Source: Volutella citrinella (Eukaryota > Ascomycota > Sordariomycetes > Hypocreales > Nectriaceae). From it: a stretch of DNA of 64,000 nt. The position numbers and the translations under genes were made by a program. The stretch is taken from positions 4,712,001-4,776,000 of the forward strand of contig JAWZSP010000001.1 of assembly GCA_034401135.1 (NCBI GenBank), in the 5' to 3' direction. Below are positions 1 to 11,028 of this stretch, piece after piece. Numbering within the stretch: the stretch's first letter is position 1; each line of letters begins with the position of its first letter. The notes beneath the pieces are model-generated. The model ran no database searches. It was not told the DNA's origin and saw only the letters and a program-made list of their open reading frames with translations.

Positions 1-1146
1 TTTTCCGCCTTCCTTTGGCGCTTCTCCTCCTTCTTCTTCATTTTGAGGGCCTTCTTCTCCTTTCGACTGAGGCGCGGAAACTCGGACTCTGGCCCTCGCA
101 AAACCAGGCCTGGGTGGACCACATTCAACATGACAAGCGCTAGCAACATTGGGAATGCGTCCAGCAGGAGGGCGTAGTTCTCGTTGGTAAGCAACGGGTT
201 GTGCTCGCCGACTCCGGGACCGAACTCAACCAAGCGGAAGATGATTCTAACCTGTGGTCCTTTTCGTCAGCATATTGACCGCCCACTGTTGCATGTTGTC
301 ATAGGGCTCTTACCACAATCAGTGCGAGGACTGCCAACATCGTCCAGATGAGATACACCATCCGGCCCATCTGCCGTCTCTCTATCTTCCTCAGCTGGAC
401 GTAAAACGTGACAGTCATGGCGCCAAATATGAGGACGAAGCCCAGTTGAAGCCCAATCCCGGCCATGTAGATACTCTGACCTATCCGGATGATGTTCTGT
501 TCCCCGTCCAGCATGACACCCCCAGCTGCCTGGACGATGAAGAAGATGACATCGATCCAGACGAACATAGAGGTGAGCAATGTCGCCTTTATGCCCCAAA
601 TTTTCTTATCTGGCATTCGAAAGTAAATCATTCGCGCGACTGACATGTAAATGAAGGCGTTGATCCCTTTATTTATTTGCTCCTGTCAGTCATCGTTCAT
701 GGGCCAGAGATTCGAGCCAGGGAGACTCACAGAGTGGAGCGAGCAGAAATAGAATAGTTCCCATAATGGCATATGTCCGCTGCTGCTGGTCGTGCGCACC
801 CAAAGTCTTGAGGATGAAGGCAACAAGCTCCCAAAGTGCGCCCATGACTACGACCCAGCAGTACCTCTGCAGGAAATGTCAGCTGGGCATTCCGGTTGTA
901 GTTGGCCGCATGGGAACACTGCACCTTTTTGAACAGGATGGCCTCGCAGAAATGGGCCACCGTCGACAGGCCGAATAGGACTGCAAAGGCCAAGTTGCCC
1001 TCGAAGCTGGGGTAGAAGCCATAGTTTGCATTGCAGGCATCAGGAGGGACGTATCCCCATTTGTCCGGAATAGCACTCGTGCAAGATACCGTCGCAGCAG
1101 ACGTCAAGGTACCCGTTGGGTCATTTCCAGTTGTAGCAGTTGCCAT
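1..1146 (-). CDS. RTA1-like (lipid-translocating exporter family) seven-helix membrane protein, 3' end outside window
   Basis: Exons 1146-925, 866-731, 666-314 and 251 to beyond base 1; the joins are phase 0, phase 1 and phase 0 and give one open frame. The product starts MATATTGND and has a lumenal segment with PPDACNANYGFYPS, then alternating hydrophobic helices. Landmarks of the RTA1 family are FAVLFGLSTVAHF, the WELVAFILKTLGA helix, the YAIMGTILFLLAPL helix, and the INAFIYMSVARMIYF segment. The visible tail is cytoplasmic and very basic (RKEKKALKMKKKKEKRQRK). Family members sit in the plasma membrane and are linked to resistance to aminocholesterol and azole compounds and to sphingoid-base export; the substrate here cannot be read from sequence. 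The last residues and the stop lie off the left edge. The family call is firm, the specific function is open. Confidence 0.85.
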
Positions 1147-2558
1147 GTTGCGCAGAGAGGGCGTTTTGAGTCGTCAAGGTTGGATGAGGAAACTAGGAGG
1201 GATGATGGTGAAGAAAGCTCTACATCTTGAAAATCTGGTCCTCAGATATATACGTTTTTATGCTACTCTAAATCAAAACACCATGAATACGACGAAGACG
1301 AGACTGACGATGCTTCGGCAATGTGCTCAGCCTCTTATCACCCAGGCGGCTGTGTTTCGCCAATGGCGAGGAAAACCCACTGTAAGACACGCAACGTAAC
1401 GGTGCTCGCCAAATCCAAGCCTAAAAGGGATAGGCGAGATGTTGTTTAATTCTGTCCCGACCAAAGGGCTGGGAGGCAGCAGCATGGATCATTTACCTAC
1501 AGGGCTGGAGGCGGTGGATCACAGGGCTGGAATAAGTCTGGATTGCATTGGCAGCATTGTCGTGCAGAATGGGAGTCGGCTGTGGCAGTGGGCTCGCTGC
1601 CACGCACTGACGTAGTGGGGCCGTAAGGATGGTGTCATCATGTCATTCAATCGTTGGTTATTGGATGATATTGTATATTCCAGCTGTGCTGAGACGAGGG
1701 CCGCATAGCTGCTTGCGTATGCTTTTCTGTCGCCAGCAAGCGCAATTGGTCTATCGGGACAGGCTGAAAGCTTAACTGTGGTATTGTCCCAAGCTTTTAC
1801 TTAGCCCTTGTTTGAAGGTTAAAATGCCCGCGTAATACCGATCCAATACCATCCGGTTCGGCGAATTGCCAATCGGCAAAGGCAAGCTCAGAAGGAGGGG
1901 GAATTCCACGCACCGCTAGAATCAGCCAAACCTGTTGTCAAGGCATATTTTGTCGCCTATGCCTCCACGCTTACGTCTTCACGGCATGCCGGCAGCCAAG
2001 GCCGCGCGTATTAAGGAGCCGAGAGGTTGCTGTGCCGGCTCCGAATAACGTCGAGGACGTCGCGTTGTTCTCCTGCTATGGCAATGCGTGACTCCGCCCG
2101 CAGTGTCAGATTCGCTAGTGGTTGGACTGACGTCGCTTAAGCAATACGCCCGTTGAGGCTGAGTGCTGACACTCGCCAAAGCCTCTGATTGGAAGCTGCT
2201 GCTTAGCTTCAGATTGGTTATGCTGATTGTGCAGCTCCCCCTCTTTATGTCATGCTTCAAAACTAGCCGGCTGCCCTGATTTAACTCAAGCCTCGCTCGT
2301 GTCGGCGCGCTTCACAGCTCCCAGAGTAGGAAATCAATCGCAACTAGGCCGCTTCCGGTGTGGACGACACCGAGATCCAGCCATTGTTCAGTCCGGTCGA
2401 TAATCAGTCATACTTGCGCAAGAAGCTGGCCAGCATCTCGTTCGTGTACAAAATGACAGCCATGGCCCAGCTTGGTCGACAGCAAACTGCCTGTTTTGAT
2501 GCGTCCTAGCCCCAGACCATTTCTATAATAATTATTGCGTTCCGCAGACACCACTAAA
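1147..2558. promoter_or_regulatory. Intergenic region between divergent RTA1-like gene and alpha/beta hydrolase
   Basis: About 1.4 kb without a supportable gene. It must hold the promoters of both flanking genes, which point away from each other. No tRNA, repeat or clear binding-site array was seen. Confidence 0.5.
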
Positions 2559-3389
2559 ATGCCCACCTTCACCCTTAGAGATGGCACCGAGCTGTACTAC
2601 AAGGACTGGGGCAACCCCACCGGCCAAGTCGTTACCTTTTCGCACGGCTGGCCCTTGAACAGCGATAATTGGGAGAACCAGATGTTCTTCCTTGGAAACA
2701 AGGGATATCGAGTCATCGCTCACGACCGTCGAGGTCACGGCCGTTCCAGCCAGCCATGGGGCGGCAATGACATGGACACCTATGCCGACGACCTGAACCA
2801 GCTCTTTGAGCACCTCGACCTGAAGAATGTGACCATGGTCGGCCACTCGACTGGCGGCGGCGAGGTCGCGCGCTACATTGGCAAGTTTGGCACTTCTCGG
2901 GTGATCAAGGCCGTGCTTGTTGGCGCGGTGCCGCCCTTGATGGCCCAGACGGACGCCAACCCAGAGGGCCTCCCCATTGCCGTCTTTGACAGCTTCCGCG
3001 AGGCTATGGTCAAGGACCGGGCGCAATTCTTCTATGACGTGCCAAGCGGTCCCTTCTTCGGCTTCAATCGTCCCACCGTGACCCGCAGCGAGGGCCTCGT
3101 TCTGTCCTGGTGGCAACAGGGAATGATGGCGGGATTCAAGAACACCTACGACTGCATCAAGGCATTCTCCGAGACGGATCAAACTGACGACTTGAAGAAG
3201 ATGGACATCCCGGTCCTGGTCCTCCACGGAGATGATGACCAGGTCGTGCCCATCAAGGCATCTGCCCTCAAGGCAGTGGAGCTGCTTCCGCAAGGCAAGC
3301 TTAAGGTCTACCCTGGCGGTGCGCATGCGCTGCCCAACATGAACATTGACGAGGTCAACCGAGACCTCCTCGAGTTTTTGCAGTCCTGA
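2559..3389 (+). CDS. Alpha/beta hydrolase, non-heme chloroperoxidase / arylesterase-like
   Basis: Intronless, 276 residues. The ATG at 2559 (context actaaaATGCCC) is chosen because the frame upstream has no other ATG. The alpha/beta-hydrolase plan is complete: oxyanion loop FSHGWP (27-32), nucleophile elbow GHSTGGG with Ser97, acid residue in HGDDDQVVP (Asp225-227) and His256 in GGAHALPN. This is the signature set of bacterial cofactor-free chloroperoxidases and related esterases, which hydrolyse esters and can show perhydrolase activity. No signal peptide is seen, so it is probably cytosolic. It stands alone, divergent from the RTA1-like gene. The lack of introns and the close match to a mostly bacterial family make horizontal origin possible, but base composition looks like that of its neighbours. 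Substrate unknown. Confidence 0.88.
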   Translation: MPTFTLRDGTELYYKDWGNPTGQVVTFSHGWPLNSDNWENQMFFLGNKGYRVIAHDRRGHGRSSQPWGGNDMDTYADDLNQLFEHLDLKNVTMVGHSTGGGEVARYIGKFGTSRVIKAVLVGAVPPLMAQTDANPEGLPIAVFDSFREAMVKDRAQFFYDVPSGPFFGFNRPTVTRSEGLVLSWWQQGMMAGFKNTYDCIKAFSETDQTDDLKKMDIPVLVLHGDDDQVVPIKASALKAVELLPQGKLKVYPGGAHALPNMNIDEVNRDLLEFLQS

Positions 3390-4491
3390 GCGATGGCCTC
3401 GATCAAAGCGAAATTGGGGACCGAGCAGGGGTAGTTTCGTACTACTAGGAACCGACAATCTACTATTTTGTACACGATGCACGAATCTGCAGTTACATGT
3501 CGAGTCAATTCACAGCACGTATCAGTCGCTCGGTTACGGTATCTCAGAGTGGACGTGAATCCAGGTAACCGTTGGGGGTCCTCGTCGGGGTCAATTGATG
3601 GAAAAGGAAGCCTGGAGACCTGGGCTCCTGCCTGAAACTCCCAGGAGCCTGGTGCTAATGGCGTGCAAGCAAGAATGGGGTCATTATCTTGGGAAGGTAC
3701 CATTAGGATTGGCGAGAGCATGGGCATTCCCTCCCCGTCAGTACATCACCACAGCTGAGGTACCTGCCTCTCGTACTTTACCCGCCACAACTTTGGGGGG
3801 TAGCGTCTCAGGGCCTACTCCGGGTAAGCAGGCGATTCATCATTACATCATCTCATTCAACTTTCTTCCATCACTCTTATTTTCGCCCGCTGTGCTTCAA
3901 TCGCAACCGTGTGTTTCAATCGACCGAATCTACGCGTAGACCGAGCTCCATGTCAATGACTTGCTCCTTATCGGCCAGGTGTAGGAGTACAATGTAGGGA
4001 GGAGTCCTTCGCTGTACCGAGCCCCGCCACTAGCATGTCACGAACCCATGGCGTTCTCCGAAGCGCCAATGGTCCAGCCCCTCAAGTTCACTGTGCACTA
4101 CCAACCTTGCTCGGTTCGCCAGGTGAGTACCGCCTGAACACTCCGCATCAATTCGCTGCCCGCGCTAAGCGGAGGCCAAGCTTGATTTGATTGTGCTCCT
4201 GCTGTGCCTTTGGCCTATCGCGCGCCCACCTGCTTCACGGATAGCCGGGGGGTTTGGTTCATGTGCTCAAGCGAGTGGGCCCATGAAATTGTTAGCCAGA
4301 GCTCGCAAGCCATACTTAGAGCTCCGCATTCCCGCCACCACGAACATCCGGCCTGTTTTGCCTTCAACCTTCTGATCTGATCTCGGCCAAGCCTGGGGGT
4401 TGCAGAGAACATCCGGAGGCGCTTCTTCTTGGAAAGGTAAGAGAGAAAGAAAAATCCCCAGCATCATTGGCCGCCACAGTCTGCCTCCGCA
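3390..4491. other. Intergenic, 3' region of hydrolase and 5' region of the TRP channel gene
   Basis: About 1.1 kb. Short open frames here have no recognisable domains. A purine-rich GAGAGAAAGAAAAA run sits just before the channel start, as is common in fungal leaders. Confidence 0.4.
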
Positions 4492-6807
4492 ATGCCCATC
4501 AAGGTCAAGTCCAAGAAGCTCCCAGCACCCCGTGCGGGCAGCCCGGTCCCGATCCGAAACGACTATCATCTCCCAGACATCGCTGTTGACGACCCGTTTC
4601 GGATTGTGGTCAAGAAGCTCTCCATGTATGCCGTTTGAGATATCCCTGGCTGCTTGCTTTTCTAATCATCACCTTTAGCTACTTCGTCGATGCCATTGAG
4701 ATTCCTAGCACCTTTGAGCAGCTTAGGACAACCGGAGCGGGAAACAGCGTCCGTATTCTGGTTGACCATCTTGCTGCAACCTGCACTAACCCTGCTGTTG
4801 TCAATGCTCTGCTGTAAGTCAACCATCTGCAACATTGAGTTCTGGTGATGGCCGGGGAGACGGGCTTCGGGTCAACGTGGGGCCCACCCTTAAGTCCGTC
4901 ACTGGCACAAGCAGACCTGCAGCCTCACATCCTCCACATCAATGCCATAACATCCCGTGCAGTGACTTATCTATCTTATCAGGGCCCTCAAGTGGCACTA
5001 TGCCGCCGATTCAAGCAACCCCGGTCTTGGGGAGTCGCGGTCCGATGCTTGCGAAATTGTTGCCTGGCGTTTCTTGACCCGCCTCTCTGAACGTGAAGCA
5101 GTCGATTTTTGTCTGTATGAAATCCCCTGCTCCAAACCAGAAGAAGACGAAACTACCGATGTGGGCGACGCTCATGGCGATGAGGAGGCTGGCGAGATGT
5201 CGCCCCTTCTCAGCCAGATCCGCTCGGGGAGCAACCGTGTCCGACAACGCGGCCCCGCAGGTAGTAGCCTCAAGCGCTCGCAGCTTGTCAAGTCCCTGTC
5301 TCGTTTGACATTGACCATGGAGGATGGAGCAGAGGAGACTGATCCTACGGCCTCGTTTGAAAGCCTCAACGCACTGGAGATTGCCGCCATCGCCAACGCC
5401 AAGCGCTTTCTCAGTCAGCACATTGTTCAGAAGATTATCACGGCTATCTGGGACGGCGACATCATCTTCTGGGAAGCTCTCTCAGTCGACGCGACGAAGA
5501 AGCCAAGGTTTTACAATCCAATCACTGCTGACCCTTTCTCCCGCCTCCGAGTGCCAAAGTACCTCAAGAGTTGGGAGGTGCTATTCTTCACCGTCTTCCT
5601 GTGCCTTTACTATGTTGTGCTCATCGTGCGGGAACAGGACAGGATCACTGTGCCCGAGGTTATTCTGTTCTTCTGGATTGCCGCTTACTTTTACGATGAG
5701 CTGAGCGAGTGGCTGGACGCGGGATCCATCTTTTATGCGACTGATATCTGGAATGTGTTCGACATGATCATGATCACCATTGGCATTGCGTTTGCCGTTC
5801 TCCGTGGGTTTTGACTCTATTGGTATTTTTGGCTGGTTCGAACGCTGCTAACGACTGGTATTTCAGGCGTCATTGGCCTAACACAACATAACGATTACAT
5901 CAATGAGCTCGCCTTTGATATCCTGTCTCTCGAGGCGCTCTTCATGATTCCTCGCATCTTCTCTATTCTAAGTCTCAGCCCTTACTGGGGCACGCTCATC
6001 CCGTGCCTCAAGGAAATGGGCCGTGACTTCTTCCGCTACATGGTTTTGGTTGTGGTCGTGTATCTTGGCTTTTTGACAACCTTCTCCCTCATCGGCAGGG
6101 ACAGCTTCTCATTCCCCAAGATGGCCTGGGTTCTGACCAAGATCTTTTACGGATCCAGCGGAGACGGATTCGCCGTCATGAGGGACATCGACCCTTTCTT
6201 CGGCCCACCCTTGATGATCACTTTCATCACGCTATCCAGTTTCTTGCTGCTGGGTTCCCTGACGGGTATGCTGTCCAACAGCTTCTCGCGGGTGATTACA
6301 CATGCGAAGGAGGAGTACCTCTATGTGTACAGCGTCTATGTGCTGGAGGCGTCGACTAGCAATCGACTCACTCACTTTTACCCACCCTTCAACATTTTGG
6401 CCTTTATCATCTTCCGCCCCTGGCGCCTCATCCTCCCATCAGATGAGAAGTTCCGCGCTGGTCGAATCTGGCTGCTCAAGACTACTCACTTCCCAATTGT
6501 TGGGGTCATCAAGCTTTACGAGCTCATTCGCTGCCGCACGGCTGGCGAGTTTGCTGGATTCAAAGGTCCCCAGTCTAACCGCCAACGCCGTCGTGCCCTT
6601 GCGGCAGCTCAATCGGCTGGCGGAAACGCTACAACGACTGAGGAGCCAAGGCACGAGGACGACGTGGCGGCTCCGACCAATGTCGAGGTTCAGCTCACCG
6701 AGCTCAACCGAAAGATTGACCAGTTGACGGCTGTCATCAAGGCCATGCAGGACAAGCAGGCGCCCGGTGCTAGCTTGAGCACTGAATCGACAATGACAGC
6801 TGCCTAG
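4492..6807 (+). CDS. yvc1: TRP-type vacuolar cation (calcium) channel, YVC1-like
   Basis: Exons 4492-4625, 4679-4813, 4983-5803 and 5867-6807 give 676 residues and one open frame. The N-terminal cytosolic part includes a conserved IPSTFEQLRT region. The acidic stretch (SKPEEDETTDVGDAHGDEEAGE) leads to a membrane domain starting near residue 270 with helices such as WEVLFFTVFLCLYYVVLIV, VILFFWIAAYFYDEL, and the later FRYMVLVVVVYLGFLTTFSLI. A pore-like segment (IDPFFGPPLMITFITLSSFLLLGSLTGMLSN region) precedes a cytosolic tail ending in a short coiled coil (LTELNRKIDQLTAVIKAMQ). The order matches fungal Yvc1 proteins, which release calcium from the vacuole after osmotic or mechanical stimulation. 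Four exons in a gene of this length and intact splice signals argue for a functional gene. The symbol is by family resemblance. Confidence 0.85.
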
Positions 6808-8406
6808 AGCCCTCGGTCATTACCTCCCACGGATGGCATTGTCGGACAAAGCTCTGGACTAAAAGCCAAAGTCTCGGATCCAGCCATTGAATCTACGTGC
6901 GTAGTTGACGATGAATGAATCATGTTATATTCTGTCTGTCCAGTCCCAACTGGACTTGTCGGTTTTGATTTTGATATTCTATGATAAATTAGCATGAATC
7001 TGCGATTTAGTAGCATGTGGAGAAAGCTAGCATAATAACATGATGATGCGAATGATGCGTGCAATGCCACAGTAGTGCTCCAACCTGGCAACTGGCCGGC
7101 TTCGTCAGCTGAATTGCTACAGGGTATTTCTCTGCAGCGGTGTGTTGAGGCCTAGATAAGGCTTTGAGGCCAAGGCAGATTGGCAGCGGACGGACGAGCG
7201 AGTCCTGGCATGGCTGGATGCAGTGAACAGAAGATGCATGACCGGTGTATAAAATGTCTTGGATTCCTTGTCCCGACCTCAAGCGGCAAACCGGGGGCAT
7301 TAGGTACAGGATTGCAAAGCCGCCAGATGCCGTTGCAAGATGACCGAGTCTAGGGAGCTCCATTGTCATGCATCGAGGCAACCAGCAGCCAAACAATCCA
7401 CCTATCGTCATGCCATGGATGGATCCGTGACAGGCTACTTGTCCGTTGCAGTTGGCTAATCCCGCCTCCAGCCGACCTTCTTCAGTCAACAGGTCCCGTC
7501 GTTGGCGAGTCGAAAGGCCTCGCGTGGGGAGGCGGCCAACAGGCTGTCCACTACAGTCCACTTCACCCGCAGCAGCCCGGCTCCGTGACCTGGGAGTGTT
7601 GTTTCCCCGTCCCGCGCAAAGCCGGCCTTGGTTACATTTTCCCCGGGACGCGCACAAGCGGTGGCAGTGGAGTTTCCATGTTTCGCCGTTAGCGTAGCCG
7701 AGCAAGAAGGCGGCGGGCGGGTGTCAACGGGATTCAGAGGCCGGGCTTTCCCAGAGCCCGCCGAGCTGTCCCCAGTCATCCCCCCCGATCTCGGTGTTGG
7801 CGGTCACTTCACCGAGGGTCGCTCCCCCCCCAACTCGGCTGGTGGGGGTGCCATACAGCCTATAAATGCTCGGCGTAGGGGACCGGGGGTACCTGCGGTA
7901 GGGTACCCTGGCGTCCCCCCGACGGTAGCGGCATGAACCGTTCCAGCGGGGTCCCTCAGCGGCCCAACCAGCGCTGGCGCATTTGCGCTTGCAGGGCCGG
8001 CAGCCCACCCCGATCTGGGCCAGCCCTGGTCGCTCCCATGTACAGGGACTGAGGACTACCATGGCTGGCATTACACGGACAGCCAGTGCAAGTCACCTCT
8101 TTTTTTTCCCCGTGTCCGACGCCGTCCCCATCATTATCTCCAGGAAACCTGACCCCAGCCCAATCGTCGTGGTCTGTCTTCACTCCTTGTCCTCCATCTG
8201 ACCTGGTTCGACTCCTCCGATCGACTCACGCATCGTCCTATTCTGGTTCTGACGACGACCTCCTCCCCTCCGCTCTCATCTCGCCTCCCCGATGCCTTGA
8301 ACCTCGTCCATCGTCCGTCTTCGGCCTCCTCGCCCGTCCTCTCTCCTCCGCTTCCCGACCCATCCCCGTCAGCCAGCTCTCGGCATTGTGCTTCGCTTCA
8401 GAAAAC
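6808..8406. other. Intergenic, with long pyrimidine-rich leader of the next gene
   Basis: About 1.6 kb. The last 300 bases before 8407 are strongly C/T-rich on the plus strand, as in sordariomycete 5' leaders. Overlapping open frames on both strands around 7.0-8.1 kb are proline/arginine-rich and have no recognisable domain, so no gene is called. Confidence 0.45.
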
Positions 8407-9690
8407 ATGCCATCTTCCTCCTCCGAAGTCAGCGCCTCCAGCGCCGCTGCGGTCGTCGCCGCCGCCCCTGTCAAGCCCAAGACCGCCGCCGCGCGCAACA
8501 CCAAGAACCTGGGCCTCCGGCTGGCCGCCGATGCCGCCAGCGGTGCCTGCGCCGCCTCGCTGGTCGCTCCCCTTATCGCCATGATTGACCGGTATGCGCG
8601 TACCCATCTTTGCCCTGTCATTGCTGCTGCTCCTGCTGCTTCCCCTCTTTGCCGCATTCCTGTGTGCCGGGGGGGCTGCTTTTCTTTTGTTTAACCCTGC
8701 GATGTGCCCTTGTCGTTGATGTCATTCTTTTTTTTTGTCCCCCTCATTCGGGCCCTGGTGCACCGAGACACCAAAACATCTGCCCGGGCATTGGCCCGGC
8801 CGCTTGTTTCCAAAAGTGTAGACAGCGCCCCAAGGAAAAGGGAATTCAATGGATGGCGGCGGCAGACAGCAAACCGCCGAAACTCAATCGCGGCGATACT
8901 TTGGTGGCGCCCGTTTATCTCAACAGCGTCCAGTCCGAGTCCGAGCCCGAGTCTCCTGTGCTAACACCATGTCCTCTGTAGATCCATCATGGAGAACGCC
9001 TCTGGCCGCGCATCCCTCGGCGCCTCAATAGTCGCATCGCTGCGAAACCTCCTCCTCCGCCCACACACGGTCCTCCTCTCCAAGCCGACGGCCCTCATCT
9101 TCGCCGTCTACGGCAGCACGTACCTGGCCGCGAACGCCGTCGATACCACCTTCTCCACCATGCACAACCGCCCAGCCTCGTGCGTCACTGCCGGCACCAC
9201 AAAGTTCGCGGCCTCGTCCGCTACAAACATTGGCGCCGGCATCTACAAGGACCAGGTCTTTGCCCGCCTCTTTGGTCCTCCAGGCGCCGTCCCCCGCCCC
9301 GTCCCTCTGTCGTCCTACGCCGTCTTCGCCCTGCGCGACTGCCTCACCATCTTCGCCTCCTTCAACGTCCCGCCCCTCCTCGGCCCCGTCCTCGACGCCC
9401 GCATGTCCCCCGAGCTGCGCGCAAAGGTCTCGGGCGTCTATGCCGCCCAGTTCCTCGCCCCGGCCGCCGTCCAGTTCATCTCGACTCCCATGCACCTCCT
9501 CGGGCTCGACCTCTACAACCGGCCCTCCTCCGGCACTTCGCCCGTGTCCGCCCGGGACCGCGCCGATGTCGTCCGCCGCAACTGGATCGTCAGCTCATTA
9601 GCTCGCATCTGCCGCATCGTGCCGGCCTTTGGCATCGGCGGCGTCGTCAACATGAAGGTGCGGAAGAGCCTCATGGTTAAACTTGAGTGA
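8407..9690 (+). CDS. Conserved fungal integral membrane protein of unknown function
   Basis: Exons 8407-8591 and 8982-9690, 297 residues. The join restores codon phase (CG|A) and reads MIDRSIMENASGR. The 390-nt intron is the longest in the window and has a GCTAACACC branch point at about 8959. The N-terminus is Ala/Ser/Lys-rich (PVKPKTAAARNTKN), possibly a weak mitochondrial presequence. Several amphipathic or hydrophobic helices follow (LRLAADAASGACAASLVAPLI; ALIFAVYGSTYLAANAVDT; YAVFALRDCLTIFASFNVPPLL; a C-terminal IVPAFGIGGVVNMKVRKSL). The helix spacing loosely recalls a mitochondrial-carrier fold, but I cannot find a clean PxD/ExxK signature, so this is only a suggestion. I recognise it as fungus-conserved but cannot name it. 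Confidence 0.72.
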
Positions 9691-11028
9691 TAGCACCCTC
9701 GGAATGGGGCAAGAGAGAATGCGTTCGTGAGAGGGTCTGCCGTCTTGGTACGGCGACATACCCTACCAATGTGTAAATCAGATGTGGTCTGCATCTATCG
9801 TTTTTAATGCGGTTTCATCGCATCTTTTTCGGGCGGCGTTTGCGATGAGGGCAGCTTTACTACTGCTCATGATTTTATGAAATGGTCCCGGTGAGAGAAT
9901 CTTTAATAGGACGGACAGGCTCGCATTTTTTAGATGGCCTGCAAGTCAGGCTCATAATTAGCAACAAGACAACCTGGTGAACTAGATGGTTACAAGGATA
10001 GACGGGCATACAGCGATCGGGGGGCAGGGAGTGTGGTGAATCATAGCTAGGGTCTACCCACGACTCGAGATGCATAATCTCCATTCATGCTATAGATCAT
10101 AGACTAGTATTCATCAGGCAACATCGCTTTCATTTCATCAACCATTGCTATGTAGATAGTTACATGGCGTGTCCTCCCTCCCCTTCCCCCTTCGTCAGAA
10201 CAGCTCAACATTCCCCTCCACCCCCTCTTCCTATTCAACATGCTCGCATCCTTTCAGCATCAAAGCCCCGCTCATTGGCATCTCACCTGTTGAACCCCCC
10301 TCCCATCTCCAAGTCCATACGTCAGTCAACTCGTCCCCTCCGTTAGAATCATCATTCGCCAGATGGATATTAACCAACATCATTCAGGAGCCGGCATCGA
10401 CAAGTATAGCACATATGGAGTGACATGCTGGGAGGAGGGACTCGGCTCAAACCCCCCTTCCATAACGCCCCCCCAATCCGCCTGGAACCACCCTCGCTAG
10501 AGGTGAAGAAGAAGAAGAAGAAAAGAAGAAAATAAGATAAACAGAATCGAAGAAGACCCAAAACATAAGGGAAACCATTGGGCTCAGCCACGGAAGCGTT
10601 CACACACTCGGCCAGATCGAGGCGCGTTTCAAAACGGCGAGGTTTTGACAAGAAGAATCTTAGAAGGAATGAAAGCCGGAGGCCAGAGAGCTCCGGCAAA
10701 GATAAACGAACGTCGAATGCACCGGTGATGGATAGCCCTTCCACCAATCCAGCTACTAGGTGACTATCAAAAGATGTATCGTCTCTTTTGTCGACGGATC
10801 GCAAGAAGAAAAAGGGCGTCCACAGGGGTGTACAACGATAACAAAGACCACAGTATCAGCATCGGTCCTGGTTGCATGACATGTGTAACATCGATTCCGG
10901 AATATATGGAGCGCATGCCATCCTTTGTTTTCAATTATGGCTCGTGGGACTGGAGTAATGGATCGAGGTCGAGGAGACAGTCGCGAGCTCGGAGGGCATG
11001 AGGGTTTACTTCGGTCGTCATCTGTCAC
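9691..11028. other. Convergent intergenic region with GAA-rich tract
   Basis: About 1.3 kb between two genes that converge, so it mainly holds their 3' UTRs. A GAA/GAAA-rich low-complexity tract lies at about 10504-10540. No gene is supported. Confidence 0.5.

Noticed and set aside
7007..8183. Overlapping open frames of 70-230 codons on both strands
   Set aside because: Composition is proline/arginine/serine-rich with no domain, several frames overlap, and the region reads as a GC-rich leader.
8086..8694. 202-codon frame as the N-terminus of the 8407 gene
   Set aside because: It begins with leader-like Ser/Pro sequence and reads through the intron; the model from 8407 with splicing to 8982 gives the conserved-looking protein.
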